A stretch of 64,000 nt of DNA from Burkholderia sp. Bp8963 (GTDB lineage Bacteria; Pseudomonadota; Gammaproteobacteria; Burkholderiales; Burkholderiaceae): positions 1 through 64,000 of the forward strand of contig NZ_QTQP01000003.1 in NCBI RefSeq assembly GCF_003854275.1. Direction: 5' to 3'. Below the pieces are notes generated by a model. That model was not told the origin of the DNA, searched no databases, and was given only the letters and a program-made list of their open reading frames with translations. Below, one piece after another: positions 51,678-60,643 of this stretch. Position numbers and translations under genes: made by a program. Each line of letters begins with the position of its first letter. The first letter of the stretch is position 1.

Positions 51678-52019
51678 GTGACCAGAATGATGATCGAACT
51701 CTTCGCACCAGGTTATCTCTTCGAAGTGGACGTCAACGGCTATGCGCGTGGATTCCATGTCGGTGTCGTATGTAGAGACGATTGCTTTCCGACCAATATT
51801 CAATTCAGCGCATTCGACGATTTCAGTGATACCTGGTTCAGCATTCCGTTGCCTGGGAAACTCTGGACCCGCGCGAAAAGTGACGGACTCGAGGAAATCT
51901 GCCGAAGGGCAATCAGCCACGCCATCAAAAACGGTTGGTTTGGCGTCAGCGGCAATCACGAATACGGCACGTTCGACGAGACCGCCGAGGTCTGGCCGGG
52001 CATGTTGGAGGGCGTATAG
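51678..52019 (+). CDS. Orphan protein of unknown family, second of the paralog pair
   Basis: A 113-residue product from GTG 51678 (ATG at 51687 possible): 'FAPGYLFEVDVNGYARGFHVGVVCRDDCFPTNIQFSAF', 'LPGKLWTRAKSDGLEEICRR', 'AISHAIKNGWFGVSGNHEYG' and 'EVWPGMLEGV'. By eye nearly half the residues match the first paralog. A short motif, GACTAGCTTTTGA, also precedes both genes. The function is unknown. Confidence 0.65.
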   Translation: MTRMMIELFAPGYLFEVDVNGYARGFHVGVVCRDDCFPTNIQFSAFDDFSDTWFSIPLPGKLWTRAKSDGLEEICRRAISHAIKNGWFGVSGNHEYGTFDETAEVWPGMLEGV

Positions 52020-52124
52020 CAAGCCCCATCCGTCTGTCGCAATCAGACGCTGACAACAGCGCCCTGAAACGGGTTGGTTGAATTTCCCGATCAACGCCCA
52101 GGCAAGCTTGCACGTCAGGCACCT

Positions 52125-52562
52125 TCACGGATGCCACATCAGCTTCGCATCGATCGATGTCTCGGCGACGGGGCGGAAGCCAAGTTGCTCATAGAGGCGC
52201 CGCGCCGGATTTCCACGAACGACGCTCAGGGAGACAGGCACGCGTTCGAGTCTTGCCTCCTCGAGGACGGTGCATAGCACGAGTCTCCCAACGCCTTTTC
52301 CTTGATGATCGGGCAGTATCTGAATCTGGTGCAAGTGCCATTCGTCAATGGCGCGACTCAGTTTAAGAAGCCCGATACGTTCAGTTCCTTCGCAGATGAT
52401 CCTCGCGTCTTCGAAGTGCGACCGGATGCGCTGGTCGTGTGCTTCGTCGTCGACAGGCAGGCCGACACGCAGCAAATGCACGGTCATCGTGAGCTTGCGA
52501 AGGTTCAGGAGAAACGGCATGTCGGCCGAAGATGCGGCCTGCAAGGTGATTGGTCGGTTCAT
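52125..52562 (-). CDS. GNAT-family N-acetyltransferase
   Basis: A 145-residue acetyltransferase: the acetyl-CoA-binding motif A 'LHQIQILPDHQGKGVGRLVLCTVLEEA' (Q-x-x-G-x-G) and the C-terminal motif B 'VRGNPARRLYEQLGFRPVAET'. Substrate unknown. It stands alone in the accessory region. Confidence 0.88.
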   Translation of the reverse strand: MNRPITLQAASSADMPFLLNLRKLTMTVHLLRVGLPVDDEAHDQRIRSHFEDARIICEGTERIGLLKLSRAIDEWHLHQIQILPDHQGKGVGRLVLCTVLEEARLERVPVSLSVVRGNPARRLYEQLGFRPVAETSIDAKLMWHP

Positions 52563-52603
52563 GACACGAACGACGTCGACGCGGCCTGCGCGATGCTCGC
52601 GCG

Positions 52604-52930
52604 CTATCCGGCAGACGAGATTGCAACCTCGGCTATCGAGCCAGGTGAGCCGGTTCGCTCGAAGCGAAAATCGCAGACGTCGAGATACACGCGCTCGCCG
52701 CGTGCGGCCGGTCCGCGACGCGTGACGGCGCGCAGGATTTTTTGCTTGCCCAGTTCAAACGCCAATAGCAATTGCGGTGGGGTGGTGTCGGCGGCGCCAA
52801 GCACGCTGCAAATGATCGTGCTTGGTAAGGCGTAGGCCCCATAGCCCCATCCGAATTGGTAAGCGGAGAACCATATGCATGAATCCCGGCATACGATCGC
52901 TGTGGTGAGACTCGGACCCGAGATGCTCAT
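52604..52930 (-). CDS. Hypothetical protein
   Basis: A 108-residue protein starting MSISGPSLTTAIVCRDSCIW with 'AYQFGWGYGAYALPSTIICSVLGAADTTPPQLLLAFELGKQKILRAV'. Codon phase and composition look genuine, and it vaguely resembles small conserved Burkholderia proteins, but I cannot name a family. No strong ribosome site is seen. It is convergent with nothing and ends 41 bases from the GNAT gene start. Confidence 0.5.
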   Translation of the reverse strand: MSISGPSLTTAIVCRDSCIWFSAYQFGWGYGAYALPSTIICSVLGAADTTPPQLLLAFELGKQKILRAVTRRGPAARGERVYLDVCDFRFERTGSPGSIAEVAISSAG

Positions 52931-53320
52931 TGTGCTTGCTGACGCTTGCCGAAGGAATCCATAGACTAAGGTATGCGATGGGCGAGCGCCAGTACCAAGA
53001 TGCTGTCGGATACGGCCATATCGGGTGCCACGGCAAGCGTGGTGGTCGTCGTTCACCCATTCGTACACGAATCGGCATTCTCGTTCGACAGCGTGCCGCA
53101 CGATGATGCGCGCCGCCTGCCGATCGCATCGTGTCTGACTCGCGAATCGCGAACGGGCGCATGGCCGTCTCACCGGCCGTCTTGACCGATTCGAACAGGT
53201 GTTTGGCGGATTGTGCCATTCCGAAACATTCTTTCATTCGCATAACATGTGTGCGTAACGATCCTCGTGCCTAGGCTTGTACTTAGGCCCATTGTCGATG
53301 TCGTGTCGGCAATGCCTTGG
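52931..53320. other. Intergenic stretch ending in an orphan terminator
   Basis: About 390 bases with no supportable plus-strand gene, yet a strong plus-strand terminator closes it. An inverted repeat (GCCTA ... TAGGC) occurs near 53270-53290. It could hold a small RNA. Confidence 0.4.
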
Positions 53321-53357
53321 TCCCGACAGCGCATCTCGTGCTGTCGGGATTTTTTTT
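53321..53357 (+). terminator. Strong orphan terminator
   Basis: Perfect 10-base stem TCCCGACAGC / GCTGTCGGGA and a run of eight T on the plus strand. No coding gene is found upstream on that strand. Confidence 0.8.
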
Positions 53358-53530
53358 GCAGACGGCCGGCACTCCCGCCGAGCCAGCACGGCAGCTCGAT
53401 AGCGCCGGGTGCGTGGCCGAGCGAGTCACTGCTGCGCGCACCCGTGCGGATTCGCGCTGGACAAGCGCGCCGGGATTCGGAGATGATCGATCCACGCGTA
53501 TCGCCCGCAAACGAGTTCAGGGAGGTCCCG

Positions 53531-53839
53531 ATGTCGGTGTTCGCAGTGAATGGCGTCAGAATCGATCCACGCACTGGACGCGTGACCCACGTGCGATGGG
53601 GGCAGGTGAATGCCGCGGGCCATGCGTGGGTCGCAGCGCCTCGTGAAGCGCCGGTCGCGGAGGTGGTGCGTGCCGTCGTCGGAGGCGACGATGTCAATGT
53701 GATCTTCGACGCGTCGGGAAATCATGCGGTGGGACCGAAATTGAAGCGCGTCGTCTATCGCGACGCCACTGAAGGCATCGAGCTCGATGTGGATGCAACG
53801 AGAGAGGCTCGCACGCTCAGGGATCTTCCGCAGATCTGA
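53531..53839 (+). CDS. Small hypothetical protein
   Basis: A 102-residue protein starting MSVFAVNGVRIDPRTGRVTH behind AGGGAGG. The body ('WGQVNAAGHAWVAAPREAPVAEVVRAVVGGDDVNVIFD', 'KRVVYRDATEGIELDV') looks like a small all-beta domain. No family is recognised. The frame is open upstream to 53249, but the ribosome site fixes this start. Confidence 0.65.
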   Translation: MSVFAVNGVRIDPRTGRVTHVRWGQVNAAGHAWVAAPREAPVAEVVRAVVGGDDVNVIFDASGNHAVGPKLKRVVYRDATEGIELDVDATREARTLRDLPQI

Positions 53840-54088
53840 ACGGTGCGCGACGCATCGTCGAAACGAGAATCAGAACAACATTCCGACAGAGCGCAAGAAG
53901 GGACGCGGCGCAACGCCGCCTCGCGTGATGGTGCATGACGTCGATTCGCTTTCCGTCGCGTCGGTCAAAAAATCTTTGGCCCGACATGTCGATTCCGCAT
54001 CCGCTCGTCCGTCGTATCGTCGGAGGCGTACGCGTCGTGCGCCACGCCTCGCCTTACAAACCGACAACCGACCGAAGGAGCGATGCTC

Positions 54089-54562
54089 ATGTCCACGTCC
54101 GTCAAACCGATCCCCGAAGGGATGCGTACACTGACCCCTCATCTGATCTGCGCCGGCGCCGCCGATGCGATCGAGTTCTACAAGCGCGCGTTCAACGCCG
54201 TCGAGCTGTTCCGGCTGCAGGTTCCGAACGGGATGCTCGCGCACGCTTGCCTGACCATCGGCGATTCGGCGCTGATGCTCGTCGACGAGATGCCCGAGCA
54301 TGGCGCGCTCGGGCCGAAGGTGCTGAAAGGCACGCCGGTCGTGCTTCATCTGTTCGTGCCGGACGTCGACGCGGCGATCGCGCAGGCAGTCGCGGCCGGC
54401 GCGACGCTCAAGATGCCGGCGGCGGACATGTTCTGGGGCGATCGCTATGGTCAGGTCGAGGATCCGTTCGGGCATCGCTGGTCGCTCGCGACGCACCAGC
54501 GCGACCTGACGCCGGAACAGATTGCCGAAGCGATGGCGAGCGCGCCGGGGTGCGGCGGCTGA
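54089..54562 (+). CDS. PhnB-like VOC-family protein
   Basis: A 157-residue protein: 'LTPHLICAGAADAIEFYKRAFNAVELFRLQ', 'ACLTIGDSALMLVDEMPEHG', 'VDAAIAQAVAAGATLKMPAADMFWGDRYGQVEDPFGHRWSLATH'. This is the PhnB/YdcE glyoxalase-like subgroup with its C-terminal 'DPFGHRWSLATH'. AAGGAG lies 8 bases before the ATG at 54089, and the ATG two codons earlier is too close. Substrate unknown. Confidence 0.88.
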   Translation: MSTSVKPIPEGMRTLTPHLICAGAADAIEFYKRAFNAVELFRLQVPNGMLAHACLTIGDSALMLVDEMPEHGALGPKVLKGTPVVLHLFVPDVDAAIAQAVAAGATLKMPAADMFWGDRYGQVEDPFGHRWSLATHQRDLTPEQIAEAMASAPGCGG

Positions 54563-54778
54563 GCGGTCTTGCAAGAGCGGCGTGGATCGCGCGCGAACAT
54601 ATCGCGCATTCCGCGCCGCGGCATCATGCGGCTGCGGGAGGCCGGCGGCGCGCACGCGGGCGGCGCATGCAGGCTCGGGCGCGTGCATCGCACTCGTGCG
54701 CGTGCTTTGAGCGTGGCCTCAAGTCGCGCGTCGCGGTGCCGTAAACAGGGCGAATTGATCTGTCCACGACAACGCCAC

Positions 54779-55009
54779 ATGGTTCGATTTCTGTACGCCG
54801 GGTATCTCGCTCTGGCGCTCTACATCCTCTATCCGATGGTTCAGACTTTCCTCGCAGCCGACGCGACCTGCGTTCGCAGCGTCGCAATGATCGATGCAGC
54901 CGGTCCGGGCGGGCATCCGGCGAGCGGCGCGCAGCAGAGCCAGCGCGACTGCGCGTTGCTGGTGTCGCGGACCAACGCCGCCGCCGGACAAGCGGGCGGG
55001 CTTCATTGA
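54779..55009 (+). CDS. Small hypothetical exported or membrane protein
   Basis: A 76-residue frame starting MVRFLYAGYLALALYILYPM, a hydrophobic N-terminus that could be a signal or anchor, followed by a polar tail with two cysteines ('ATCVRSVAMI', 'QRDCALLV'). No family is recognised and no strong ribosome site is visible, so it is tentative. Confidence 0.45.
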   Translation: MVRFLYAGYLALALYILYPMVQTFLAADATCVRSVAMIDAAGPGGHPASGAQQSQRDCALLVSRTNAAAGQAGGLH

Positions 55010-55185
55010 GCGAATCGGCGCCGCACGTCGTCACCGCGCCGCGCGCGTGAGGGCCGGGAATCGTTGGCCGTCCGGCCAGCTTGATCGCCGTTCGACAGTC
55101 GGCGATCATCGATCGTGTGCAGGGGCTGCTGGCGGTCGTGTCGTCGTGCGACACACGATGCCGATCGGTTTTTCAAGCGAACACG

Positions 55186-55677
55186 TTACTCGCGCGGCGC
55201 GCCCGACGCCTCCGATGCGACCGACCCGACCCATCCCGGGCCTGCCTCGGGCTGCACGTCGCGCGGATCGAGCGGTTCGCCGCACGCCGAGCACACCGCG
55301 ACCGCGTGCATCAGGTGACCGCAGGTGCGATGGCGCAGCTGCAGCGGTGCTCCCTGACCATCGTCCTTCCAGCGGTCGCCCCACGCCATCAGCGCGAGCA
55401 GCGCGGGGTAGAGGTCGCGGCCTTTCTCGGTCAGCCGGTATTCGAAGCGCGGCGGGCGCTCCTGATATGCGCGCTTGACGAAGACACCTTCGTCGACGAG
55501 GCGGGCGAGACGTTCGGCCAGCACGTGGCGGGTCAGCCCGAGCTGCGCCTGGAACGCATCGAAGCGGCGGCAGCCGAGGAACGCGTTGCGCAGGATCAGC
55601 ATGGTCCAGCGGTCGCCGAGCACGGCGAGCGTGCGCGCGACCGAGCAGTTCAGCGAGCCGATGTCATCCCATTTCAT
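55186..55677 (-). CDS. HxlR-family transcriptional regulator
   Basis: A 163-residue regulator: 'NCSVARTLAVLGDRWTMLILRNAFLGCRRFDAFQAQLGLTRHVLAERLARLVDEG' (HxlR winged helix, conserved Cys near residue 11) and 'RFEYRLTEKGRDLYPALLALMAWG'. The tail ('CGHLMHAVAVCSACGEPL') has a Cys-rich element seen in some members. It diverges from a thioesterase gene across a promoter with a strong palindrome, so it very likely controls that gene and itself. Confidence 0.9.
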   Translation of the reverse strand: MKWDDIGSLNCSVARTLAVLGDRWTMLILRNAFLGCRRFDAFQAQLGLTRHVLAERLARLVDEGVFVKRAYQERPPRFEYRLTEKGRDLYPALLALMAWGDRWKDDGQGAPLQLRHRTCGHLMHAVAVCSACGEPLDPRDVQPEAGPGWVGSVASEASGAPRE

Positions 55678-55711
55678 CGTCGGGCTCCGTGAGTCGGTTC
55701 AGGAAAGAGCG

Positions 55712-55728
55712 GGTTCGATTATAGAACC
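55712..55728. promoter_or_regulatory. Inverted repeat over the hxlR -10 element
   Basis: GGTTC-N7-GAACC encloses a minus-strand TATAAT (55718-55723) upstream of the HxlR gene, a possible autoregulatory site. Confidence 0.5.
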
Positions 55729-55758
55729 GACCCTCGGATGCATCGGCCGGCGCCGGCA

Positions 55759-55787
55759 TTGACAGCTGGTTTTCCGTTGTGAATAAT
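55759..55787 (+). promoter_or_regulatory. Promoter of the thioesterase gene
   Basis: TTGACA (55759-55764), 17-base spacer, AATAAT (55782-55787), about 70 bases before the thioesterase start. Confidence 0.75.
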
Positions 55788-55807
55788 CAGTTCCAATTTG
55801 GAACTGA
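55787..55807. promoter_or_regulatory. Palindromic operator, probably for the HxlR regulator
   Basis: Perfect inverted repeat TCAGTTCC-AATTT-GGAACTGA, lying directly at and after the -10 element of the thioesterase promoter. A protein bound here would block transcription start. Confidence 0.75.
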
Positions 55808-55858
55808 CTAGCTGGAACTTACTCGCGCGGCAACGCGCTTGCCATCAGGAGACACCCG

Positions 55859-56296
55859 ATGAATCCGCTTTCCATGTCCGGTCTGGAACTGTTGCGCGCG
55901 GCCGCGACGGGCGACGTGCCGCGCGCGTCGATCTCCGAAACCGTTCCGATGCAATTCGTGGCGGTCGAACTCGGCTACGTGAAGATGTCGGCGCGCGCCG
56001 ACGGCCGGCACCTGAACCCGCTCGGCGGCGTGCATGGCGGATTCGCGGCGACGGTGCTCGATTCGGTCACCGGTTGCGCGGTGCATTCGATGCTCGACGC
56101 GGGCATCGGCTATGGCACGATCGACCTGCATGTGAAGATGCTGCGGCCCGTGCCGCGCGACGTCGACCTGATCGCGGAGGGCCGCGTGATTCATCTGTCG
56201 CGCTCGCTCGGCGTCGCCGAAGGCACGCTGAAGACGCCGGACGACAAGATCGTCGCGCACGCGTCGGCGACCTGTTTCATTCAGCGACCGCAGTGA
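55859..56296 (+). CDS. PaaI-type hotdog-fold thioesterase
   Basis: A 145-residue single-hotdog protein: 'RHLNPLGGVHGGFAATVLDSVTGCAVHSMLDAGIGYGTIDLHVKMLRPV' contains the PaaI-family HGG motif and catalytic Asp/Glu region, ending 'AHASATCFIQRP'. It hydrolyses acyl-CoA thioesters, probably aromatic ones by family. It is divergent from and probably repressed by the adjacent HxlR protein. Confidence 0.9.
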   Translation: MNPLSMSGLELLRAAATGDVPRASISETVPMQFVAVELGYVKMSARADGRHLNPLGGVHGGFAATVLDSVTGCAVHSMLDAGIGYGTIDLHVKMLRPVPRDVDLIAEGRVIHLSRSLGVAEGTLKTPDDKIVAHASATCFIQRPQ

Positions 56297-56506
56297 CCGA
56301 GCGGGGCGGCGACGCGGGAAGGGTGGGTGTCCGTTGGACCCGGCGTGTGCGCTGCCGAAGCGGCGAGGTGGGCGGGCCGGCTCGCACCGGCTCCGGAACG
56401 TCGCATTTGTTCTCGAAGGCCGCTTGTAAGCGATTGCGGCGCCGGTCTGAAGCAGACGCTTCAACGTGATAGCTTTCCTGCTTTCCACCGACGCGACAGG
56501 AACAGC

Positions 56507-57559
56507 ATGGAATACCGCACACTTGGCGATTCGGGCATCGAAGTCAGCCTGATCGGTCTCGGTACGATGACTTGGGGCGAGCAGAACTCGGAGCGCGACG
56601 CGCACGAGCAGCTCGACTATGCGATTGCGCAAGGCGTCACGCTGATCGACGCAGCGGAAATGTATCCGGTGCCGCCGAAGCCCGAAACCCAGGGGCGCAC
56701 CGAGCAATACATCGGCACCTGGCTTGCGCAGCATCGCGCGCTGCGCGACAGGATCGTGCTCGCGACGAAGATTGCCGGCCCCGCGCGGCAGCCGCACAAC
56801 CCGCGCCACATTCGCGGCGAAGGCAACCAGTTCGACCGCAAGAACCTGACCGAGGCGCTCGACGGCAGCCTCAAGCGCCTGCAAACCGACTACGTCGACC
56901 TCTACCAGCTCCACTGGCCGGACCGCAGCACGACGACGTTCGGCCGTCCCGCGTATCCGTGGGTCGACGACGCATACACGGTGCCGATCGAGGAAACGCT
57001 CGGCGTGCTCGCGGAATTCGTCAGGGCAGGCAAGGTGCGCGCGATCGGCGTGTCGAACGAGACGCCATGGGGCGTCGCGCAATTCCTGCGCGCGGCTGAG
57101 AAGCTCGGGCTGCCGCGCATCGCCAGCATCCAGAATCCGTACAGCCTGCTGAACCGGACGTTCGAGAACGGGCTGTCGGAATTCACGCACCGCGACGGCG
57201 TCGGCCTGCTCGCGTATTCGCCGCTCGCGTTCGGCTGGCTGTCCGGCAAGTACGAGAACGGCGCGCGTCCGGCCGGCGCGCGCATCACGCTGTTCGAGCG
57301 CTTCCAGCGCTACAGCAAGCCGCAGGCGGTCGCGGCGACGTCGCGCTACGTCGCGCTCGCGAAGCGGCACGGCTTGTCGCCTGCGCAGCTCGCGCTCGCG
57401 TTCGTCAACAGCCGTCCGTTCCTGACCAGCAACCTGATCGGCGCGACTTCGCTCGAGCAATTGAAGGAGAACATCGGCAGCGTCGACGTCAAGCTGTCTG
57501 ACGAGATCCTCGCCGAGATCGACGCGCTGCACGAACTGCAGCCGAACCCCGCCCCGTAA
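56507..57559 (+). CDS. Aldo/keto reductase, Tas type
   Basis: A 350-residue NADPH-dependent reductase: 'YRTLGDSGIEVSLIGLGTMTWGEQ', active-site 'LIDAAEMYPVPP' (Asp, Tyr), 'LVLATKIAGPARQ...RGEGNQFDRKNL' (Lys), 'DYVDLYQLHWPDR' (His) and 'IASIQNPYSLLNRTFE'. Close in pattern to E. coli Tas. The ATG at 56507 fits the family start. The frame is open 60 codons further upstream without homology. The physiological substrate is unknown. Confidence 0.92.
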   Translation: MEYRTLGDSGIEVSLIGLGTMTWGEQNSERDAHEQLDYAIAQGVTLIDAAEMYPVPPKPETQGRTEQYIGTWLAQHRALRDRIVLATKIAGPARQPHNPRHIRGEGNQFDRKNLTEALDGSLKRLQTDYVDLYQLHWPDRSTTTFGRPAYPWVDDAYTVPIEETLGVLAEFVRAGKVRAIGVSNETPWGVAQFLRAAEKLGLPRIASIQNPYSLLNRTFENGLSEFTHRDGVGLLAYSPLAFGWLSGKYENGARPAGARITLFERFQRYSKPQAVAATSRYVALAKRHGLSPAQLALAFVNSRPFLTSNLIGATSLEQLKENIGSVDVKLSDEILAEIDALHELQPNPAP

Positions 57560-57649
57560 GGGACGTTCCGTAATCGACGTCTCGACACCTGTCACGGCCC
57601 GCAGCGCGCATCGCCGCGCGGGCCGTGACGACCGCGTCGACCGCGTCGA

Positions 57650-58936
57650 TCAGCGCATCCGCAGCCGCGTGCGCGCGACGAACAATGCCGCGAGACTCAG
57701 TAGCGCACAGCCCATCAGGTAGAGCGCCGGCGACAGGCGGTTTCCGGTTGCGCTGATGAGCCACGTGATGACGAACGGCGCGAAGCCGCCGAACAGCGTG
57801 ACGCCCGTGTTGTAGCTGACCGCAAGCCCCGTCGCGCGCGTCTGCGCCGGGAACAGTTCCGCCATCAACGCGGGCAGCGCGCCGCAATACATTGCCTTCA
57901 GCGCGCCGATCCAGATCAGCGCGGCAAGCATCGTCGCGAACGACGCATGATGCGTGAGCCACGCGAACGTCGGCCAGACGGTGACGAACAACAGCAGCGC
58001 CGCGACCGTCATCACGCGGATCCGCCCGGTGCGATCCGACCAGTGGCCGACGAGCGGCGTGACGAGCGTCAGCACGAAGCCGGTCGCGAGCGTCGCCGCA
58101 AAGCCGGTCGATGCGGGCAGGCCGAGCTGCTTGATCGCGTAAGTCGGCATGTACAGCACCATGTAGTTGACCGCGGTCGAGATCACGAGTGCGCCGATCG
58201 CGAGCAGCACGCGCATCTTCTGGCCCGCGAACAGCTCGCGCACGGGCGCCTCCGAACGGGCTTGCGTCTTGAACTCGACGCCTTCGTCGACGTAGCGGCG
58301 GATGTACAGGCCGACCGGCCCGATCGCGAGACCGAACAGGAACGGCACGCGCCAGCCCCAGCTCTCGAGCTGCGCGGGCGTCAGCGTGCTCGTCAGCAGC
58401 GCGCCGAAACCTGATGCGAGCAGCGTCGCGAGCCCCTGGCTCGCGAACTGCCAGCTCGACATGAAGCCGCGCCGCTGCGGCGCGTGCTCGACGAGGAACG
58501 CGGTCGAGCTCGCGAACTCGCCGCCCGCGGAGAAGCCCTGCATCAGGCGCGACAGCATGATCCCGAGCGGCGCGAGGATGCCGATCGACGCATAGGTCGG
58601 CATGGCCGCGATCAGCAGCGTGCCGCCCATCATCATCCCGATCGACAGCAGCAGCGATGCCTTGCGTCCGGCGCGGTCCGCGTACGCGCCGAGCACGAAG
58701 CCGCCGATCGGCCGGATCAGGTACGACAGTCCGAACGTACCGAGCGTGAGTAGCAGCGACGTCGCTTCGCTCGTCGCGGGGAAGAACAGTTTCGCGATCG
58801 TCACCGCGAAGAAACCGTAGACGATCAGGTCGAACCATTCGAGCGCGTTGCCGATCGACGCGGCGAGGATGATGCGCCGGATCTTCGCGGCGCTCGGGCG
58901 GACGACTTCAGGAGTGGTCAGCGTAGTGGTGGTCAT
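57650..58936 (-). CDS. MFS transporter, metabolite:H+ symporter (MHS) family
   Basis: A 428-residue protein with about 12 membrane helices. MHS signatures: 'ASIGNALEWFDLIVYGFFAV', 'LIRPIGGFVLGAYADRAGRK', 'RLMQGFSAGGEFASSTAFLVEHAP' and 'VGHWSDRTGR'. Members import organic acids such as citrate, shikimate, alpha-ketoglutarate, proline or betaine. The start MTTTTLTTPEVV at 58936 is typical, and the longer frame overlaps the neighbouring peptidase gene. It lies downstream of the M20 peptidase gene in the same direction. Confidence 0.92.
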   Translation of the reverse strand: MTTTTLTTPEVVRPSAAKIRRIILAASIGNALEWFDLIVYGFFAVTIAKLFFPATSEATSLLLTLGTFGLSYLIRPIGGFVLGAYADRAGRKASLLLSIGMMMGGTLLIAAMPTYASIGILAPLGIMLSRLMQGFSAGGEFASSTAFLVEHAPQRRGFMSSWQFASQGLATLLASGFGALLTSTLTPAQLESWGWRVPFLFGLAIGPVGLYIRRYVDEGVEFKTQARSEAPVRELFAGQKMRVLLAIGALVISTAVNYMVLYMPTYAIKQLGLPASTGFAATLATGFVLTLVTPLVGHWSDRTGRIRVMTVAALLLFVTVWPTFAWLTHHASFATMLAALIWIGALKAMYCGALPALMAELFPAQTRATGLAVSYNTGVTLFGGFAPFVITWLISATGNRLSPALYLMGCALLSLAALFVARTRLRMR

Positions 58937-59003
58937 CGTGTGTGCGTGTCCGGTGGAGGTGTGGACGACTGGCGATGCATGAAATCTCGACGGCCGCGTC
59001 GAG

Positions 59004-60425
59004 TCAGTGGCCGGCGCCGGTGGCATCGAGTGCGGCACGATGCCAGGACGGCGGGTGTTCGCCGAGATCCCAGAAGAGTCCCGCCATCATCCGGAGACCC
59101 TCGCGCACGACGCTGCCGAGCAGGTGCTCGTCCGGCGCGTGCTGCGCGCACGCGGGATACGAGTGCGGTACCCAGAGCGTCGGCAGCCCGAGCGTGTCGG
59201 AGAACACTTCGTTCGGCAGCGTGCCGCCGAGGTTCGGCAGGATCGCGGGCTTCTTGCCGGTCGTGCGCGCGAGCGACGCGACGGCCCAGCGCACCCACGG
59301 ATCGTCGGGCGGCAGGCGTGTCGCCGGCGCGCCGCGCTCGACGTCGACGTCGACGTCGGCGAAGCCATGCGCGTCGAGGTGCGCGCGCAGGTGCGTGTGC
59401 AGCGCTTCCCAGTCGGTGCCGACGACGAAGCGCAGCTGGCAGTGCGCATGAGCGGCGGGCGGGATCGCGTTGACGGGGTGCTCGGGGTTGCCGGCCTTGA
59501 ACGCGAGGATCTCGAGCGTGTTCCAGCCGAACACGCGCTCTGCGGCGCTGAGACCCGGTTCGCCCCAGTCCGCGTCGATCGTCGGGTCGCCGGGCTCGCC
59601 GCCGACCGTCAGATCGGCGAGCGCGTCGCGCACGGCGGCGGGAATCGGCGGCGGACGCAGGCCGGCGACGCGGATCGCGCCGCGCGCGTCGACGAGGCTC
59701 GCCAGCGCGTGTGCAAGCACGATCGCCGGGTTGCGCAGCAGCCCGCCCCAGTTGCCCGAATGATGCGCGCCATCGCGCGCGCGCAGGCTCAACCTGAAAT
59801 TGACGGCGCCGCGCGAGCCGAGGAACACGGTAGGCCGGTCGGCGGCGATGCGCGGTCCGTCGGATGCGATCAGCACGTCGGCGGCCAGCGCGTCGCGCTC
59901 GCGGCGGCACAGTGCGTCGAGGCCAGGCGAGCCGGTTTCCTCGCCCATTTCGATCAGCAGCTTCGCGTTGAAGCCGAGCCGGCCGCCACGTGCAGCCAGC
60001 ACGCTTGCGAGCGCTGCGAGGTTGATCGAGTGCTGGCCCTTGTTGTCGGCGCTGCCGCGGCCGTACCAGCGGTCGCCGTCGACGGTCAGCGACCACGGCG
60101 ACAGCGGCGCGCGCCATTGCGCGTCGTAGCCGCGCACGACGTCGCCGTGGCCGTAAATCAGCACGGTCGGCAGTGTGTCGTCCTCGTGCCGCGACGCGAT
60201 CAGGAACGGGCCGCCGCCGTCGACGGGGTTGTCCGCGAAGCGGATCGCGAAACCGAGGCGTTCGGCCTCGGGTGCGATCTCGTCGGTCAGGTACGCGCGC
60301 AACGCGGCGGCCGAACCGCTTTCCTGGCTTTCGGTGCGCAGGTTGACGCGGCGGCTGAGGGTTGCGAAGAACGCCCCGGATTCGAACTGGTTATGCGCGT
60401 GCTGGATGGCGGCGGTGCGGCTCAA
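59004..60425 (-). CDS. M20-family metallopeptidase (dipeptidase/deacylase)
   Basis: A 473-residue zinc hydrolase: 'PTVLIYGHGDVVRG' and 'YGRGSADNKGQHSINLAAL' (metal-binding His and Asp), 'LIEMGEETGSPGL' (catalytic Glu), the dimerisation domain in the middle and 'LGGTLPNEVFSDTLGLPTLW', 'PDEHLL' at the end. It likely removes amino acids or acyl groups from small peptides or amides. The neighbouring MHS transporter in the same direction and the divergent LysR regulator suggest an inducible uptake-and-cleavage unit. Confidence 0.92.
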   Translation of the reverse strand: MSRTAAIQHAHNQFESGAFFATLSRRVNLRTESQESGSAAALRAYLTDEIAPEAERLGFAIRFADNPVDGGGPFLIASRHEDDTLPTVLIYGHGDVVRGYDAQWRAPLSPWSLTVDGDRWYGRGSADNKGQHSINLAALASVLAARGGRLGFNAKLLIEMGEETGSPGLDALCRRERDALAADVLIASDGPRIAADRPTVFLGSRGAVNFRLSLRARDGAHHSGNWGGLLRNPAIVLAHALASLVDARGAIRVAGLRPPPIPAAVRDALADLTVGGEPGDPTIDADWGEPGLSAAERVFGWNTLEILAFKAGNPEHPVNAIPPAAHAHCQLRFVVGTDWEALHTHLRAHLDAHGFADVDVDVERGAPATRLPPDDPWVRWAVASLARTTGKKPAILPNLGGTLPNEVFSDTLGLPTLWVPHSYPACAQHAPDEHLLGSVVREGLRMMAGLFWDLGEHPPSWHRAALDATGAGH

Positions 60426-60643
60426 GACGTGTCTCCTGTGTTAGCGCTTCAGCGCTTGCTCTGGTCTCATGCTTCGCACACGAGTCGCATGCAAAGCTGT
60501 CCGGTGGCAGGCCGTGGATGCTGGTGGCCTGAAATGCGATCGATTCTAGAAAGCCGTTTTATTTGTCACAATGATCGAATTTCGAACCTTTCCTTGCCGA
60601 AAAGGCAAAACGGGACCGCCACCGGCGGCCAGGGGACAGAACA

